Shown: positions 8,639 to 18,065, counted from the stretch's first letter. The stretch: 64,000 bases of DNA from Glycomyces tritici (GCF_030403505.1 NZ_JAUEMJ010000008.1:1-64000); one strand, 5' to 3'. Program-made: numbers and translations. The notes: generated from the sequence alone by a model not told the origin.

Positions 8639-8656
8639 TCGTCGTTCGGGGCCGGG

Positions 8657-9181
8657 TCAGATCGGCGGGGCCTCGCGGCGGCGGTACTCCCTGCCTCCCA
8701 GGGTGCGTTCGAGCAGGAGTTCGTCGACCATGTCCCGGCGCAGCTGCAGCGGGTCGTGGTATTCGGCGGCGAGGATCTCGGTGACCTCGGCTTCGGTGTA
8801 GACGCGGTCGAACTCGAAGCGGCGGCCCGCGATGTCGCGCAGGAGCGTGACGCGGGTGCGGCGGTTCACCGGCATGACGCTGACGCGGCCGTTCGAGTAC
8901 AGCTGGGCCACTGCGGGACTGACGCCGGGCGGGGCGGCGGGGGCCGCTTCGCGGGCGGCCGCTGCCGCGGCTTTGAAGGCGTCCGGTGCGGCGCGGACCT
9001 TGCCGTCCTCACGGGTGACGAGTCCGGCTTCGAAGAGGCGGACGAGGGCCTTCTCGGCGCGCGGGTGGCGCGCTTTCAAGTCGGTGACGCCGGCACCGGC
9101 GTCGGTGAGGACGATGTCGGCGAACACGCGCAGGCGTTCGGGGTCGGCCAGGGCTTTGACGATCAGATGGCTTGGCTCCAT
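8657..9181 (-). CDS. DUF2087 domain protein with ArsR-like N-terminus
   Basis: A 174-residue protein in two parts. Residues 1-60 resemble an ArsR-type winged helix (LIVKALADPERLRVFADIV, then EKALVRLFEAGLVTREDGKV). An Ala/Pro linker follows, and residues ~95-170 form a DUF2087 domain with the recognisable Y-T-E-xE-V-T-E-I-L ... D-xx-QLRRDMVDE-LL and GREYRR pattern. DUF2087 proteins are annotated as probable transcription regulators; no ligand or target is known to me. It ends at the shared terminator with the HxlR gene and starts 47 bp after the stop of the next gene on the same strand's opposite side. No cysteine metal site is visible. Confidence 0.85.
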   Translation of the reverse strand: MEPSHLIVKALADPERLRVFADIVLTDAGAGVTDLKARHPRAEKALVRLFEAGLVTREDGKVRAAPDAFKAAAAAAREAAPAAPPGVSPAVAQLYSNGRVSVMPVNRRTRVTLLRDIAGRRFEFDRVYTEAEVTEILAAEYHDPLQLRRDMVDELLLERTLGGREYRRREAPPI

Positions 9182-9228
9182 GGGGACAGACTGGTGCGAG
9201 CCGCCGCGCCCGTCAACGCGATATCGGG

Positions 9229-9897
9229 CTAGCCGAGGCTGCGCAGGTACGCCAGGTCGATGCCGCGGAGGGAGTCGAGGCGCTTCACGTCGAGGTCGAC
9301 CGGGAGCTCGACGTCGCCCGGGACGGCCAGGGTGATCGCGCCGGCGGCCAGCGCGGAGCCGACGCCGGAGACGGAGTCCTCAACGACCACGCAGCGTGCG
9401 ATGTCGACGCCGAGTGTCGCGGCGGCGCCGAGGTAGGGCCGGGGGTCGGGTTTGGGCTTCTCGACTTCGTCGCCGCAGACGGTGAGGTCGAAGTTGTCGC
9501 GGCCGACGTGGCCGATGATGATGTCGGCGAGTTCGCGCGGGGTGGAGGTGACCAGGGCGGTCGGGATGCCGGCGGCGCGGCATTCGAGGAGGAGTTCGCG
9601 GGCGCCGGGCTTCCACTCGACGCCTGCTGCGAAGAGCTCCTTCATGCGGGCGCGCAGCCAGGTCTGGCGGTGGGGGGCTTCGGTGAGGGGGATGCCGAGG
9701 CTGTCCAGGAGCATGGTGACCGAGGCGTCCTCGTTGGTGCCGACCATGCGGGCGCGGACCTCGGGGTCGAGGGCGCCGCCGAGGAGGGCGGCGAGTTCTT
9801 CGACGCCGGTGTCCCAGATGATCTCGCTGTCGACGAGCGTGCCGTCCATGTCGAAGAGCACGGCTTGCGGGAACGCGGCTTTCGCTTGGTCGGTCAC
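9229..9897 (-). CDS. HAD family hydrolase (phosphatase/phosphoglucomutase-like)
   Basis: A 222-residue HAD superfamily subfamily IA enzyme with an alpha-helical cap. Motif I is FDMDGTLVDSE with the nucleophile Asp and acid/base Asp. Motif II is the Thr/Ser in ALVTSTPREL. Motif III Lys is in GDEVEKPKPDPRPYLGAA, and motif IV is VVVEDSVSGVGSALAAG. These match beta-phosphoglucomutase-like phosphatases that dephosphorylate sugar phosphates; the particular substrate cannot be told. It lies between the DUF2087 and thymidine kinase genes on the same strand, with gaps too wide to prove an operon. Confidence 0.92.
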   Translation of the reverse strand: MTDQAKAAFPQAVLFDMDGTLVDSEIIWDTGVEELAALLGGALDPEVRARMVGTNEDASVTMLLDSLGIPLTEAPHRQTWLRARMKELFAAGVEWKPGARELLLECRAAGIPTALVTSTPRELADIIIGHVGRDNFDLTVCGDEVEKPKPDPRPYLGAAATLGVDIARCVVVEDSVSGVGSALAAGAITLAVPGDVELPVDLDVKRLDSLRGIDLAYLRSLG

Positions 9898-9997
9898 GGT
9901 GTCAACAGTACGGGCGGGGCGGGTGGGCCGGCTCGTGTCGAGGCGGGGCCGCGAGCGGGCTCACACAGTGCGGCGGCGCCGCGGGCGGGTGCGGGGG

Positions 9998-10555
9998 TCA
10001 GGCGAGTCCGGCGCGGTGGTGGCGGCGGCACAGGACGGTGTAGGAGTCCATGTCGCCGACTTCGACGAGGTCGCCGGAGAAGACCATGACGCCGTCGCGG
10101 ACGCGGGCGTTGTGGGTGCCGCGCTCGCCGCACCAGCAGTTGACGCGGACGGGGAGCTCCTCGACGCGGTCGGCGAGTTCGATGAGCCGCTGGGTGGCTG
10201 GGAAGAGGCGGCCGAGGAAGTCGGTCTTGAGGCCGAAGGCGTAGACGTCGAGTTCGAGGCCGTCGACGGCGTCGGCGAGGTGGTTGATCTGCTTGGGCGC
10301 TTCGAGGAACTGGACTTCGTCGACGATCACGTACGGGGGCCGGGTCGCGGCGAGGTCGTCGTAGATGTCGAAGCCGGGTTTGACCTCGCGGGCTTCGTGG
10401 CTGAGGCCGATGCGGCTGGAGACGACGCCTTCGCCGCCGCGGTCCATTGAGGTGTAGACGACGCCCTTGCCGCCGAGGGAGTGGTGGTACTGGAGCGCGA
10501 GGGTGGACTTGCCTGCGTCCATGACGCCGAGGTAGGCGACGAGTTCGTGCGACAT
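9998..10555 (-). CDS. tdk: Thymidine kinase
   Basis: A 185-residue type II thymidine kinase, which phosphorylates thymidine for dTTP salvage. It has a P-loop GVMDAGKST (residues ~10-18), where many homologues read GPMxxGKST. A Walker-B-like VIVDEVQFL follows, with a lasso domain near the C-terminus. Zinc-binding Cys residues lie in NCWCGERGTHN and LCRRHH. The ATG at 10555 begins MSHELVAYLG, as in other actinobacterial enzymes; the longer frame reaching 10636 runs into the metH terminator and is rejected. It lies downstream of metH on the same strand but behind a terminator. Confidence 0.93.
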   Translation of the reverse strand: MSHELVAYLGVMDAGKSTLALQYHHSLGGKGVVYTSMDRGGEGVVSSRIGLSHEAREVKPGFDIYDDLAATRPPYVIVDEVQFLEAPKQINHLADAVDGLELDVYAFGLKTDFLGRLFPATQRLIELADRVEELPVRVNCWCGERGTHNARVRDGVMVFSGDLVEVGDMDSYTVLCRRHHRAGLA

Positions 10556-10606
10556 GGCTCTATGGTGCCGGGCGGGTGGCGCGGCGGTGAACGCGGCCGC
10601 GGTAAC

Positions 10607-10637
10607 GGTGCCCGGCGCCCTAAAGGCACCGGGCACC
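10607..10637 (-). terminator. Terminator of metH
   Basis: Stem GGTGCCCGG (10607-10615) with CCGGGCACC (10629-10637), beginning 9 bp after the metH stop on the minus strand. Confidence 0.8.
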
Positions 10638-10645
10638 TACCGGGG

Positions 10646-13600
10646 TCATTTGGCGTTGAAGTAGCTCGCCTCGGGGTGGTGCAGGACGATCGCGTCGGTG
10701 GACTGCTCCGGGTGGAGCTGGTCCCCTTCGGACAGTTCGACGCCGATGCGCTCGGCGCCGAGGAGGTCGACGAGGGTGGCGCGGTCGGCCAGCTCGGGGC
10801 AGGCCGGGTAGCCGAACGAGTAGCGGCAGCCGCGGAAGTCGACGTCGAAGTAGCCCTTGAGGTCGCCGGGGTCGGCGTCGGCGACGGTGCCGCCCGAGGG
10901 CAGGACCCATTCGCGGCGCATGCGCCGGTGCCAGTACTCGGCGAGCGACTCGGTGAGCTGCACGGTGAGGCCGTGCACCTCGAGGTAGTCGCGGTACGCG
11001 TTGGCCTGGAACAGCTCGTTCGTGTACTCGGAGACCTTGGAGCCCAGGGTGACCAGCTGCATGCCGAGGACGTCGAGGCGCTCGCCGTCCTTGGCGCGGA
11101 AGAAGTCCGCCAGGCACAGGCGCCGGCCCTGCCGCTGGCGCGGGAAGGTGAAGCGGGTGCGCTCGGAGTGGCCGTTCTCGTCGAGGACGACGAGGGTGTT
11201 GCCTTCGGAGTACGCCGGGAAGTAGGCGTACACGACCTTGGCTTCGAGGACGTTGTCCGTGGCGAGCCGGTCGAGCCAGTAGCGCAGGCGCGGGCGGCCC
11301 TCGGTCTCGACCAGCTCCTCGTAGGAGGGGCCGTCGCCGCGGGCGGGCTTGAGGCCCCACTGGCCGAGGAAGGTGGCGCGCTCGTCGAGCAGCGCGGCGT
11401 ACTCGGAGGTCTGGATGCCCTTGACGACGCGCGAGCCGTAGAACGGCGGGACCGGGATCTCGACGTCGGTGGCGACGTTGGAGCGCACCGAGGTGTCGTT
11501 CAGGTCCGGGAGGGTGTCGGCGACCATCGTGGCCTGCTTGGCGCGGCGTTCGCGGCGCAGGGCGATCTTCGCCTCCTTCTCGGCGTCGACGATGGGCACG
11601 CCGGTGCGGCGGGCGGTCATGACCTTGTTCATGAGGTCGAGGCCCTCGAACGCGTCGCGCGCGTAGTGGACCTGGCCCCCTTCGAACATCTCGCGGAGGT
11701 CGTCCTCGACGTACGCGCGGGTGAGCGCGGCGCCGCCGAGGAGGACCGGCCAGCGCGTGTGCATCGAGCGGGCCATCATCTCGGCGAGGTTGTCCTTCAT
11801 GATGACCGTCGATTTGACGAGCAGGCCGCTCATGCCGATGACGTCCGCCGAGTGCGCTTCGGCGGCGTCGAGGATGGCGTTGATGGGCTGCTTGATGCCG
11901 AGGTTCACGACGGTGTAGCCGTTGTTGGACAGGATGATGTCGACGAGGTTCTTGCCGATGTCGTGGACGTCGCCGCGGACGGTGGCGAGCACGATGGTGC
12001 CCTTGTCGGCGGCGTCGGCCTTGTCCATGTGGGGTTCGAGGTGGGCGACGGCGAACTTCATGGCCTCGGCGGACTGGAGGACGAACGGCAGCTGCATCTG
12101 GCCGGAGCCGAAGCGGTCGCCGACGACCTTCATGCCTTCGAGGAGGTTGTCGTTGATGATGTCGAGGGGGCGCTTGCCCTGGGCCATGGCGGCGTCGAGG
12201 TCGGTGTCGAGGCCGTTCTTGTCGCCGTCGATGATCCGCTGGGCGAGGCGCTCGTCGAGCGGGAGGGCGGCGAGGGCTTCGGCGCGGGCCTCCTTGGTGC
12301 CGGCGAGGCTGACGCCGTCGAAGATCTCGATGAGCTTCTGGAGCGGGTCGTACCCCTCGGTGCGGCGGTCGTAGACCATGTCGAGGGCGACCTGCTTCTG
12401 CTCCTCGGGGATCGAGGCCATCGGCAGGATCTTGGAGGAGTGGACGATCGCGCTGGTGAGCCCGGCCTGGACGCATTCGTGGAGGAACACGGAGTTGAGG
12501 ACCTGGCGGGCGGCCGGGTTGAGGCCGAAGGAGATGTTGGAGACGCCGAGGGTGAAGTTGACGCCCGGGTAGAGGCGGGCGATCTCGCGGATGGCGGCGA
12601 TGGTCTCGATGCCGTCCTTGCGGGTCTCCTCCTGGCCGGTGGAGATGGGGAAGGTGAGGGCGTCGACGAAGATGTCCTGGACCTTCATGCCCCAGGTGCC
12701 GGTGAGGTCGTCGATGAGGCGGGCGGCGACGCGGACCTTCCAGTCGCGGTCGCGGGCCTGGCCCTCTTCGTCGATGCACAGGGCGACGACGCCCGCGCCG
12801 TGTTCGGCGACGAGCGGCATCATGCGCTGGTACCGGGAGTTCGGGCCGTCGCCGTCCTCGAAGTTGACGGAGTTGACGATGCACTTGCCGCCGAGGGCGT
12901 CCAGGCCGGCTTCGACCACGTTCGGCTCGGTGGAGTCGAGCATGATCGGGAGCGTGGAGGCGGTGGCGAAGCGGGAGGCGAGGACGTTCATGTCGACGGC
13001 GCCGTCGCGGCCGACGTAGTCGACGCAGAGGTCGAGGACGTGGGAGCCGCCGCCGGCCTGCTCGCGGGCGATCTCGACGCAGCGGTCGTAGTCGGCGGCG
13101 AGCATGGCGTCACGGAAGGCCTTGGAGCCGTTGGCGTTCGTGCGCTCGCCGACGTTGAGGATCGAGGCGTCCTGGAGGTACGGGACGTGGTGGTAGGAGG
13201 AGGAGACGCCCGATTCGATGACCGGGGTGCGCTCCTTCGGCTTGACCAGGTTCTCGGGGGCGCCGCCGAGGCGGGCGCGGACGGCCCTGATGTGGTCGGG
13301 GGTGGTGCCGCAGCAGCCGCCGACGAGGCTGACGCCGAAGTTCTTGACGAACTCCTCGTGGGCGTCGGCGAGCTCTTCGGGGGTGAGCGGGTAGACCGCG
13401 CCGTTCGGGCCGAGGGTCGGCAGGCCGGCGTTGGGCATGACCGAGATCGGGACCGGCGAGTGGCGGGAGAGGTACCGGATGTGCTCGCTCATCTCCTCCG
13501 GGCCGGTGGCGCAGTTGAGGCCGATGATGTCGATGCCGAGGGCGGCGAGGCTGGTCAGGGCCGCGCCGATCTCGCCGCCGACGAGCATCGTGCCGGTGGT

Positions 13601-14185
13601 CTCGACGGTCACCTGGGCGATGATCGGGACCTGGGTGCCGAGCTGGGCGTTGGCGCGCTTGGCGCCGATGACGGCAGCCTTGGCCTGGAGGAGGTCTTGG
13701 GCGGTCTCGACGAGGATCGCGTCGGCGCCGCCTTCGATGAGGCCGAGGACGCATTCCTGGTAGTGGTCGCGCAGGAGCGCCATGGGCGCGTGGCCGAGGG
13801 TGGGCAGGCGGGTGCCGCCGCCCATGGAGCCGAGGACGAAGCGCGGCCACTCGGGCGTGGCGTACTCGTCGGCCTTCTGGCGGGCCAGGCTCGCGGCGGC
13901 GTGGGCGAGCTCGCGGGCGCGGTCGACGATGTCGTACTCGACGAGGCCGCCGTAGTTGGCGTTGAAGCTGTTGGTCTCGACGCAGTCGGCGCCGGCGGCC
14001 AGGTACGCGTCGTGGATGCCCAGCACGATGTCGGGGCGGGTCAGGCACAGGATGTCGGAGAGGCCCTCGTGGCCGTCGTAATCCTCCATCGTGGGGTCGA
14101 AGGTCTGCAGCATGGTGCCCATACCACCGTCGGCGATCACGACGCGGCGGCTCAGGACATCAAGGAAAAGGCTGTTCGCAGACAC
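10646..14185 (-). CDS. metH: Cobalamin-dependent methionine synthase
   Basis: A protein of about 1179 residues with the four MetH modules in order. The homocysteine-binding barrel has zinc cysteines in GADCVETNSFN and GGCCGTT. The pterin-binding barrel begins near LNVGERTNANGSKAFRD. The B12 cap and Rossmann domain carry the ligand motif DVHDIG at about residue 738. The C-terminal AdoMet activation domain includes the GYFDVDF and YSFGYPACPE segments. It transfers methyl from methyltetrahydrofolate to homocysteine. I prefer GTG 14185 because the longer frame (GTG 14263) would run through the divergent promoter. No cobalamin riboswitch fits in the ~95 bp upstream. This is one of two B12 enzymes in the window, with KamDE. 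Confidence 0.95.
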   Translation of the reverse strand: MSANSLFLDVLSRRVVIADGGMGTMLQTFDPTMEDYDGHEGLSDILCLTRPDIVLGIHDAYLAAGADCVETNSFNANYGGLVEYDIVDRARELAHAAASLARQKADEYATPEWPRFVLGSMGGGTRLPTLGHAPMALLRDHYQECVLGLIEGGADAILVETAQDLLQAKAAVIGAKRANAQLGTQVPIIAQVTVETTGTMLVGGEIGAALTSLAALGIDIIGLNCATGPEEMSEHIRYLSRHSPVPISVMPNAGLPTLGPNGAVYPLTPEELADAHEEFVKNFGVSLVGGCCGTTPDHIRAVRARLGGAPENLVKPKERTPVIESGVSSSYHHVPYLQDASILNVGERTNANGSKAFRDAMLAADYDRCVEIAREQAGGGSHVLDLCVDYVGRDGAVDMNVLASRFATASTLPIMLDSTEPNVVEAGLDALGGKCIVNSVNFEDGDGPNSRYQRMMPLVAEHGAGVVALCIDEEGQARDRDWKVRVAARLIDDLTGTWGMKVQDIFVDALTFPISTGQEETRKDGIETIAAIREIARLYPGVNFTLGVSNISFGLNPAARQVLNSVFLHECVQAGLTSAIVHSSKILPMASIPEEQKQVALDMVYDRRTEGYDPLQKLIEIFDGVSLAGTKEARAEALAALPLDERLAQRIIDGDKNGLDTDLDAAMAQGKRPLDIINDNLLEGMKVVGDRFGSGQMQLPFVLQSAEAMKFAVAHLEPHMDKADAADKGTIVLATVRGDVHDIGKNLVDIILSNNGYTVVNLGIKQPINAILDAAEAHSADVIGMSGLLVKSTVIMKDNLAEMMARSMHTRWPVLLGGAALTRAYVEDDLREMFEGGQVHYARDAFEGLDLMNKVMTARRTGVPIVDAEKEAKIALRRERRAKQATMVADTLPDLNDTSVRSNVATDVEIPVPPFYGSRVVKGIQTSEYAALLDERATFLGQWGLKPARGDGPSYEELVETEGRPRLRYWLDRLATDNVLEAKVVYAYFPAYSEGNTLVVLDENGHSERTRFTFPRQRQGRRLCLADFFRAKDGERLDVLGMQLVTLGSKVSEYTNELFQANAYRDYLEVHGLTVQLTESLAEYWHRRMRREWVLPSGGTVADADPGDLKGYFDVDFRGCRYSFGYPACPELADRATLVDLLGAERIGVELSEGDQLHPEQSTDAIVLHHPEASYFNAK

Positions 14186-14278
14186 GGGGTCAAGGGTACT
14201 TGGGTGTGCCGCTGAGTGGGAAGTCGGTTTCACTGGTTGGGCACTGCGTCGGTTGAAGATCACAGCCGGACGAATAGG

Positions 14279-14443
14279 ATGGGCGGTATGGAACTCCTCC
14301 TCGCGTTCGTCTTCCTCCTGATCGGCGCATGCGTCATGTACTGGGTCGTGCGGTTGGGCGTGCGCGACGGGATCGCCGACGCCCGCGAGGCCGAACCGGC
14401 CGATGCGGACGAGGAAAACGAGGACGACCCGGATGACGACTGA
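14279..14443 (+). CDS. Small single-span membrane protein with acidic tail
   Basis: A 54-residue protein starting at ATG 14279 (or ATG 14288, giving 51 residues). One hydrophobic helix (LLLAFVFLLIGACVMYWVVRLGV) is followed by a strongly acidic C-terminus rich in Asp and Glu. I do not recognise a family. It is divergent from metH, about 95 bp apart, and lies 47 bp before an FMN split-barrel gene with which it may share a transcript. The small size leaves some doubt, but the membrane helix, strand context and codon position bias support a real gene. Confidence 0.6.
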   Translation: MGGMELLLAFVFLLIGACVMYWVVRLGVRDGIADAREAEPADADEENEDDPDDD

Positions 14444-14490
14444 GGAGTAGCATCGGGTCGTAACGGCTTCCTCCCCCCGAAGGGACCCAG

Positions 14491-15129
14491 ATGGATTCGC
14501 TCGACAGTCACCTGTGGACCGAAGTGACCGATCCCGAGAAGCTCCGGGAGATCGTGGGCGAGGTGATGCCCCAGGCGGCCACCAAGGAGCGCGCCAGACT
14601 CCACCAGCGCGACCGCGAATGGCTCGCCGCCTCCCCCTACTGCGTGCTCGCGACCGCCGACGCAGACGGCAACTGCGACGCCTCCCCCAAGGGCGACCCG
14701 GCGGGCAAGCTCGTGCACGTCCTCGACGACTCGACCCTCGCCATCCCCGAACGCCGCGGCAACCACCGCGTCGACGGCTACCACAACGTGCTCGCGAACC
14801 CGCACGTCGGCCTGCTCTCGCTCATCCCCGGCCGACGCGAGACGCTCCGCATCAACGGCCGCGCCCGGGTCGTCGCGGACGCGCCGTTCTTCGCCGACAT
14901 GGTCGTCAAGGGCCACCAGCCGGTCCTGGCGCTGGTCGTGGAGATCGACACCATCTACTTCCACTGCGGCAAGGCCTCGATGCGGTCGGGGATCTGGAAG
15001 CCCGACACCTGGACCTCGGACACGCTCCCCCGGCACGCGCAGCTGGTCAAGGAGACCCAGGTCGTCGACGCGACCCTGGAGCAGCTCGTGGAGAAGTACG
15101 GCCCCAAGTACGAAGCGGAGCTGTACTAG
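14491..15129 (+). CDS. Pyridoxamine 5'-phosphate oxidase family FMN-binding protein
   Basis: A 212-residue split-barrel flavin/F420-type protein of the pyridoxamine-phosphate-oxidase superfamily, close to the MSMEG_1061-like group. The characteristic strand SPYCVLATADADGNCDASPKGDP, the loop LAIPERRGNHRVDGYHNVLANPHVGLL and the later YFHCGKASMRSGIW match the cofactor-binding positions of that group. Members reduce or oxidise small molecules with FMN or F420, and the true reaction is usually unknown; PLP synthesis is not implied. AAGGGA precedes the ATG. It sits between the small membrane protein and the TPM/PspA pair. Confidence 0.87.
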   Translation: MDSLDSHLWTEVTDPEKLREIVGEVMPQAATKERARLHQRDREWLAASPYCVLATADADGNCDASPKGDPAGKLVHVLDDSTLAIPERRGNHRVDGYHNVLANPHVGLLSLIPGRRETLRINGRARVVADAPFFADMVVKGHQPVLALVVEIDTIYFHCGKASMRSGIWKPDTWTSDTLPRHAQLVKETQVVDATLEQLVEKYGPKYEAELY

Positions 15130-15256
15130 CGGCCTCCTACCCGCCGATCCGGTCACGACGGGCTCTTTCACCGAATCGAGCAACCCGCGAAGTTTCTTCC
15201 CTAATCTGAATGCGCAATAAGCGCAGCTCAGGACACGGGAAGACACAGGGGCGCCG

Positions 15257-17245
15257 ATGTCGGCAACAGTGAAGTGCGCGGCGGCCGTACTGGCCGCCCT
15301 CTGGCTCGCCCTCTCCGGCACCGCCGCCCTCGCCGTGCCGCCCCTCGATCTGGACTCCGGCGCGGTCACCGACCAGGTCGGCGCGGTCGGCGACCGCGGC
15401 GCCGCAGTCGATGCGGCGATCGACCGGCTCCGCGCCGACGCCGCGATCGGCCTCTATGTGGCCTATGTGGACTCGTTCTCGGGGTACGCACCGCAGGACT
15501 GGGCCAACCAGACCGCCGTGCGGAGCGGCCTGGGCACCAACGACATCCTGCTCGCCATCGCCACCGGCGACCGCCGCTACTCGTGGTCGGTCGAGTCCGG
15601 GTTCCCCCTCTCGGACGAGCAGCTGAACGAGGTCGCCGCCGCGGCGATCGAACCCGAACTCGCCGACGACGACTGGGCCGGTGCGGCGATCGCCGCCGCC
15701 GACGGCTACCGGGAGCAGGCGGACGGCGGATCGAGCGGCGGCAGCGGCGCGGGCTGGCTGGTGTTCCTGCTGGTGCTCGCGGTGATCGCGCTCGTCGTCT
15801 TCCTCATCTGGCGCAGGCGGCGCGGCAAGCGCGGCTCCCCGGCCGGCAAGCAGGCCCAGCGGATGTCGACCCAGGACCTCGACCGCGAGGCGAGCCGGCT
15901 CCTGGTGGAGGGCGACGACGCCGTCCGCACCAGCGACCAGGACCTCGGTTTCGCCGTCGCCGAGTTCGGGCAGGAGAGCACCGCCCGCTTCTCGACCGCA
16001 CTCGACACCGCCAAGAGCGAACTCGCCGAGGCCTTCCGGCTGCGCCAGACCCTCGACGACGACGTGCCCGAGACCGAGGAGCAGCGGCGCGCGGTGCTGA
16101 CCGAGATCATCGACCGCCTCACCAAGGCCGACGCGGAACTCGACGGGGCCGCCGCGGAGTTCGAGGAGCTGCGCGACCTCGGACGCCGCGCGCCCGAGGC
16201 GATCGAGAAGCTCACCGCCGACGCCAAGGCGCTCGCCGGACGCACCGGCGCCGCTAGGGAGGCGCTGGCGGCGCTCGCGGCCGCCTACCCCGCGTCCGCC
16301 TACGAGACCATCGCCCGCAACGCCGAAGACGCCGAGGACCGGCTCGCGTTCACCGACCGGAACCTCACCGAGGCCCGCGACGCGCTCGCGAACGGCGAGA
16401 ACGGCCGTGCCGCGGTGGGCGTGCGCGCCGCCGAAGGCGGTCTCGCCCAGGCGAAGCAACTGCTCGACGCCGTGACCGGGCGCCAGACCGAACTCGCCGA
16501 GGCCGCCAAAGGGCTGCCCGCACTGCTCGCCTCGCTCCAGCAGGACATCGGCGAGGCCGAACGCAAGGCCGACGGCTCCCCCGGCGGGGAGTGGCTGCGT
16601 CGCGCCGCCGCCGACGCGCGCGCCGTCACCGCCGAGATCGACGCGGCCAAGGCCGCCGGGCCCGTGGACCCGCTCGAGAGCACCCGCCGCCTCGAGCAGG
16701 CGCAGGCCGCCGTCGGCGGGGAGCTGCAGGCCGTGCGCGACGAGCAGGAGCAGCGCGAGAGCGCGAAAGCCCAACTGGCGCACACGATCGCGAACGCCTC
16801 GGCAACGGCCGCCGCAGTGGAGGACTACATCAACACCAACCGCGGCGGGGTCGGCACCGAGGCCCGCACCCGCCTCAATGAGGCGAACCAGCAGCTCGAC
16901 GCCGCCCGCTCGCTCGCCCCTTCCGACCCGGTGCAGGCGCTGGCGGTGGCGCAGCGGGCCGACCAGCTCGCCGCGGCGGCCTCGCGGCTCGCGCAGCAGG
17001 ACGTGAACGCCTACCGCAACCAGGCAGGGCCCGGCGGCGGCATGGGCGGCGGCTTCGGCGGTGGCGCGGGCGGGGGCGGCAACGCCGGGGCGATGCTCGG
17101 CGGCATCCTCCTCGGCGGGCTCCTCGGCGGTTCCGGCGGCGGACGCGGAGGCGGGTTCGGCGCGCCGAGCCCGTCACGCCGCCGCGGCCCCGCACCGGGC
17201 TCGTTCGGCGGCTCCGGCAGACGGGGCGGTGGTGGCCGATTCTGA
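15257..17245 (+). CDS. Secreted/membrane TPM domain protein
   Basis: A 662-residue protein. Residues 1-26 form a Sec signal peptide ending ALA-VPPL. Residues ~30-150 form a TPM (TLP18.3/Psb32/MOLO-1) domain, containing AVDAAIDRLRADAAIGLYVAYVDSFSGYAPQDWANQTA and WSVESGFPLSDEQ. A transmembrane helix lies near residues 165-190 (WLVFLLVLAVIALVVFLIW), followed by basic residues. About 380 residues of Ala/Glu/Arg-rich helical coiled coil follow, then a Gly-rich tail with GGG and GR repeats. The outside domain may sense the envelope while the long coiled coil lies in the cytoplasm. The pspA-like gene 47 bp downstream supports a role in membrane stress. No enzymatic residue is apparent. Confidence 0.88.
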   Translation: MSATVKCAAAVLAALWLALSGTAALAVPPLDLDSGAVTDQVGAVGDRGAAVDAAIDRLRADAAIGLYVAYVDSFSGYAPQDWANQTAVRSGLGTNDILLAIATGDRRYSWSVESGFPLSDEQLNEVAAAAIEPELADDDWAGAAIAAADGYREQADGGSSGGSGAGWLVFLLVLAVIALVVFLIWRRRRGKRGSPAGKQAQRMSTQDLDREASRLLVEGDDAVRTSDQDLGFAVAEFGQESTARFSTALDTAKSELAEAFRLRQTLDDDVPETEEQRRAVLTEIIDRLTKADAELDGAAAEFEELRDLGRRAPEAIEKLTADAKALAGRTGAAREALAALAAAYPASAYETIARNAEDAEDRLAFTDRNLTEARDALANGENGRAAVGVRAAEGGLAQAKQLLDAVTGRQTELAEAAKGLPALLASLQQDIGEAERKADGSPGGEWLRRAAADARAVTAEIDAAKAAGPVDPLESTRRLEQAQAAVGGELQAVRDEQEQRESAKAQLAHTIANASATAAAVEDYINTNRGGVGTEARTRLNEANQQLDAARSLAPSDPVQALAVAQRADQLAAAASRLAQQDVNAYRNQAGPGGGMGGGFGGGAGGGGNAGAMLGGILLGGLLGGSGGGRGGGFGAPSPSRRRGPAPGSFGGSGRRGGGGRF

Positions 17246-17292
17246 CGACCGCGAGGCAACGCAACTACCAGAACCGAAGGGTGTGGGGACCA

Positions 17293-18009
17293 ATGACAAA
17301 GAAGCAATCGATCTTCGGCCGCATCAGCCAGCTGCTCAGGGCGAACATCAACGACGCCATCGACTCCGCGGAGGACCCGGAGAAGATGCTCGCCCAGATG
17401 GAGCGCGACTACAAGAACAGCATCGCCGAGGCCGAGAGCTCCATCGCCGAGACCATCGGCAACCTCCGGATGATGGAGGAGGACGCCGCCGCCGACAAGG
17501 AGGCGGCCCAGGAGTGGGAGAACAAGGCCCGCAACGCCAGCCGCAAGGCCGACGAGCTGCGGGCCGCCGGCAGCACCGCCGAGGCCGACAAGTTCGACAA
17601 CCTCGTCAAGGTGGCCCTGGGCAAGCAGCTCGCCGCGGAGAAGGAGATCAAGGCCTCCGCGCCGACCATCCAGAGCCAGCAGGAGGTCGTCGACAAGCTC
17701 AAGACCGCGCTCAACCAGATGAAGACCAAACTCACCGAGCTGCAGTCCAAGCGCAGCAGCCTGACCGCGCGCGCGAAGACCGCGCAGGCGCAGAAGCAGG
17801 TGAACGAGGCCATCGGCAGCGTCGACATCATGGACCCGCTCAGCGAGGTCAACCGCTTCGAGGAGAAGGTCCGCCGCGAGGAGGCCAAGGTCCGGGGCCA
17901 GTCGGAGCTCTCGATGTCATCGCTGGACCAGCAGTTCGAGAGCCTGGACGGGCTCGCCGACGACGCCGAGATCGAGGCGCGCATGGCCGCGCTCAAGAGC
18001 GGCGGCTGA
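17293..18009 (+). CDS. pspA: PspA/IM30 family membrane-stress protein
   Basis: A 238-residue protein that is almost all coiled coil. It begins IFGRISQLLRANINDAIDSAEDPEKMLAQMERDY, the amphipathic helix and first coil of PspA/Vipp1 (ESCRT-III-like) proteins, which coat and stabilise damaged membranes. ATG 17293 is preferred over a GTG at 17281. It lies 47 bp after the TPM-domain gene and ends at a strong hairpin, so the two probably form an operon. No pspBC or clgR homologue is present nearby. Confidence 0.92.
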   Translation: MTKKQSIFGRISQLLRANINDAIDSAEDPEKMLAQMERDYKNSIAEAESSIAETIGNLRMMEEDAAADKEAAQEWENKARNASRKADELRAAGSTAEADKFDNLVKVALGKQLAAEKEIKASAPTIQSQQEVVDKLKTALNQMKTKLTELQSKRSSLTARAKTAQAQKQVNEAIGSVDIMDPLSEVNRFEEKVRREEAKVRGQSELSMSSLDQQFESLDGLADDAEIEARMAALKSGG

Positions 18010-18028
18010 ACCGCGGCACGAGATGAGA

Positions 18029-18052
18029 GCGGCCGGGCGATCGCCCGGCCGC
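18029..18052. terminator. Bidirectional terminator
   Basis: A perfect 24-nt palindrome built on GCGGCCGGGCGA lies between convergent pspA (ends 18009) and the phenylalanine hydroxylase gene (ends 18066). Confidence 0.8.
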
Positions 18053-18065
18053 TTCGCGTCTCCGG

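Noticed and set aside
10481..14215. 1244-codon ORF on the + strand opposite metH
   Set aside because: It is the antisense shadow of metH in very GC-rich DNA. Its translation is low-complexity (V, G, D, A, E, R) with no domain, while the minus strand encodes a full MetH.
14186..14288. Possible cobalamin riboswitch before metH
   Set aside because: The gap to the divergent gene is only about 95 bp, too short for a B12 riboswitch, and no B12-box-like sequence was seen.
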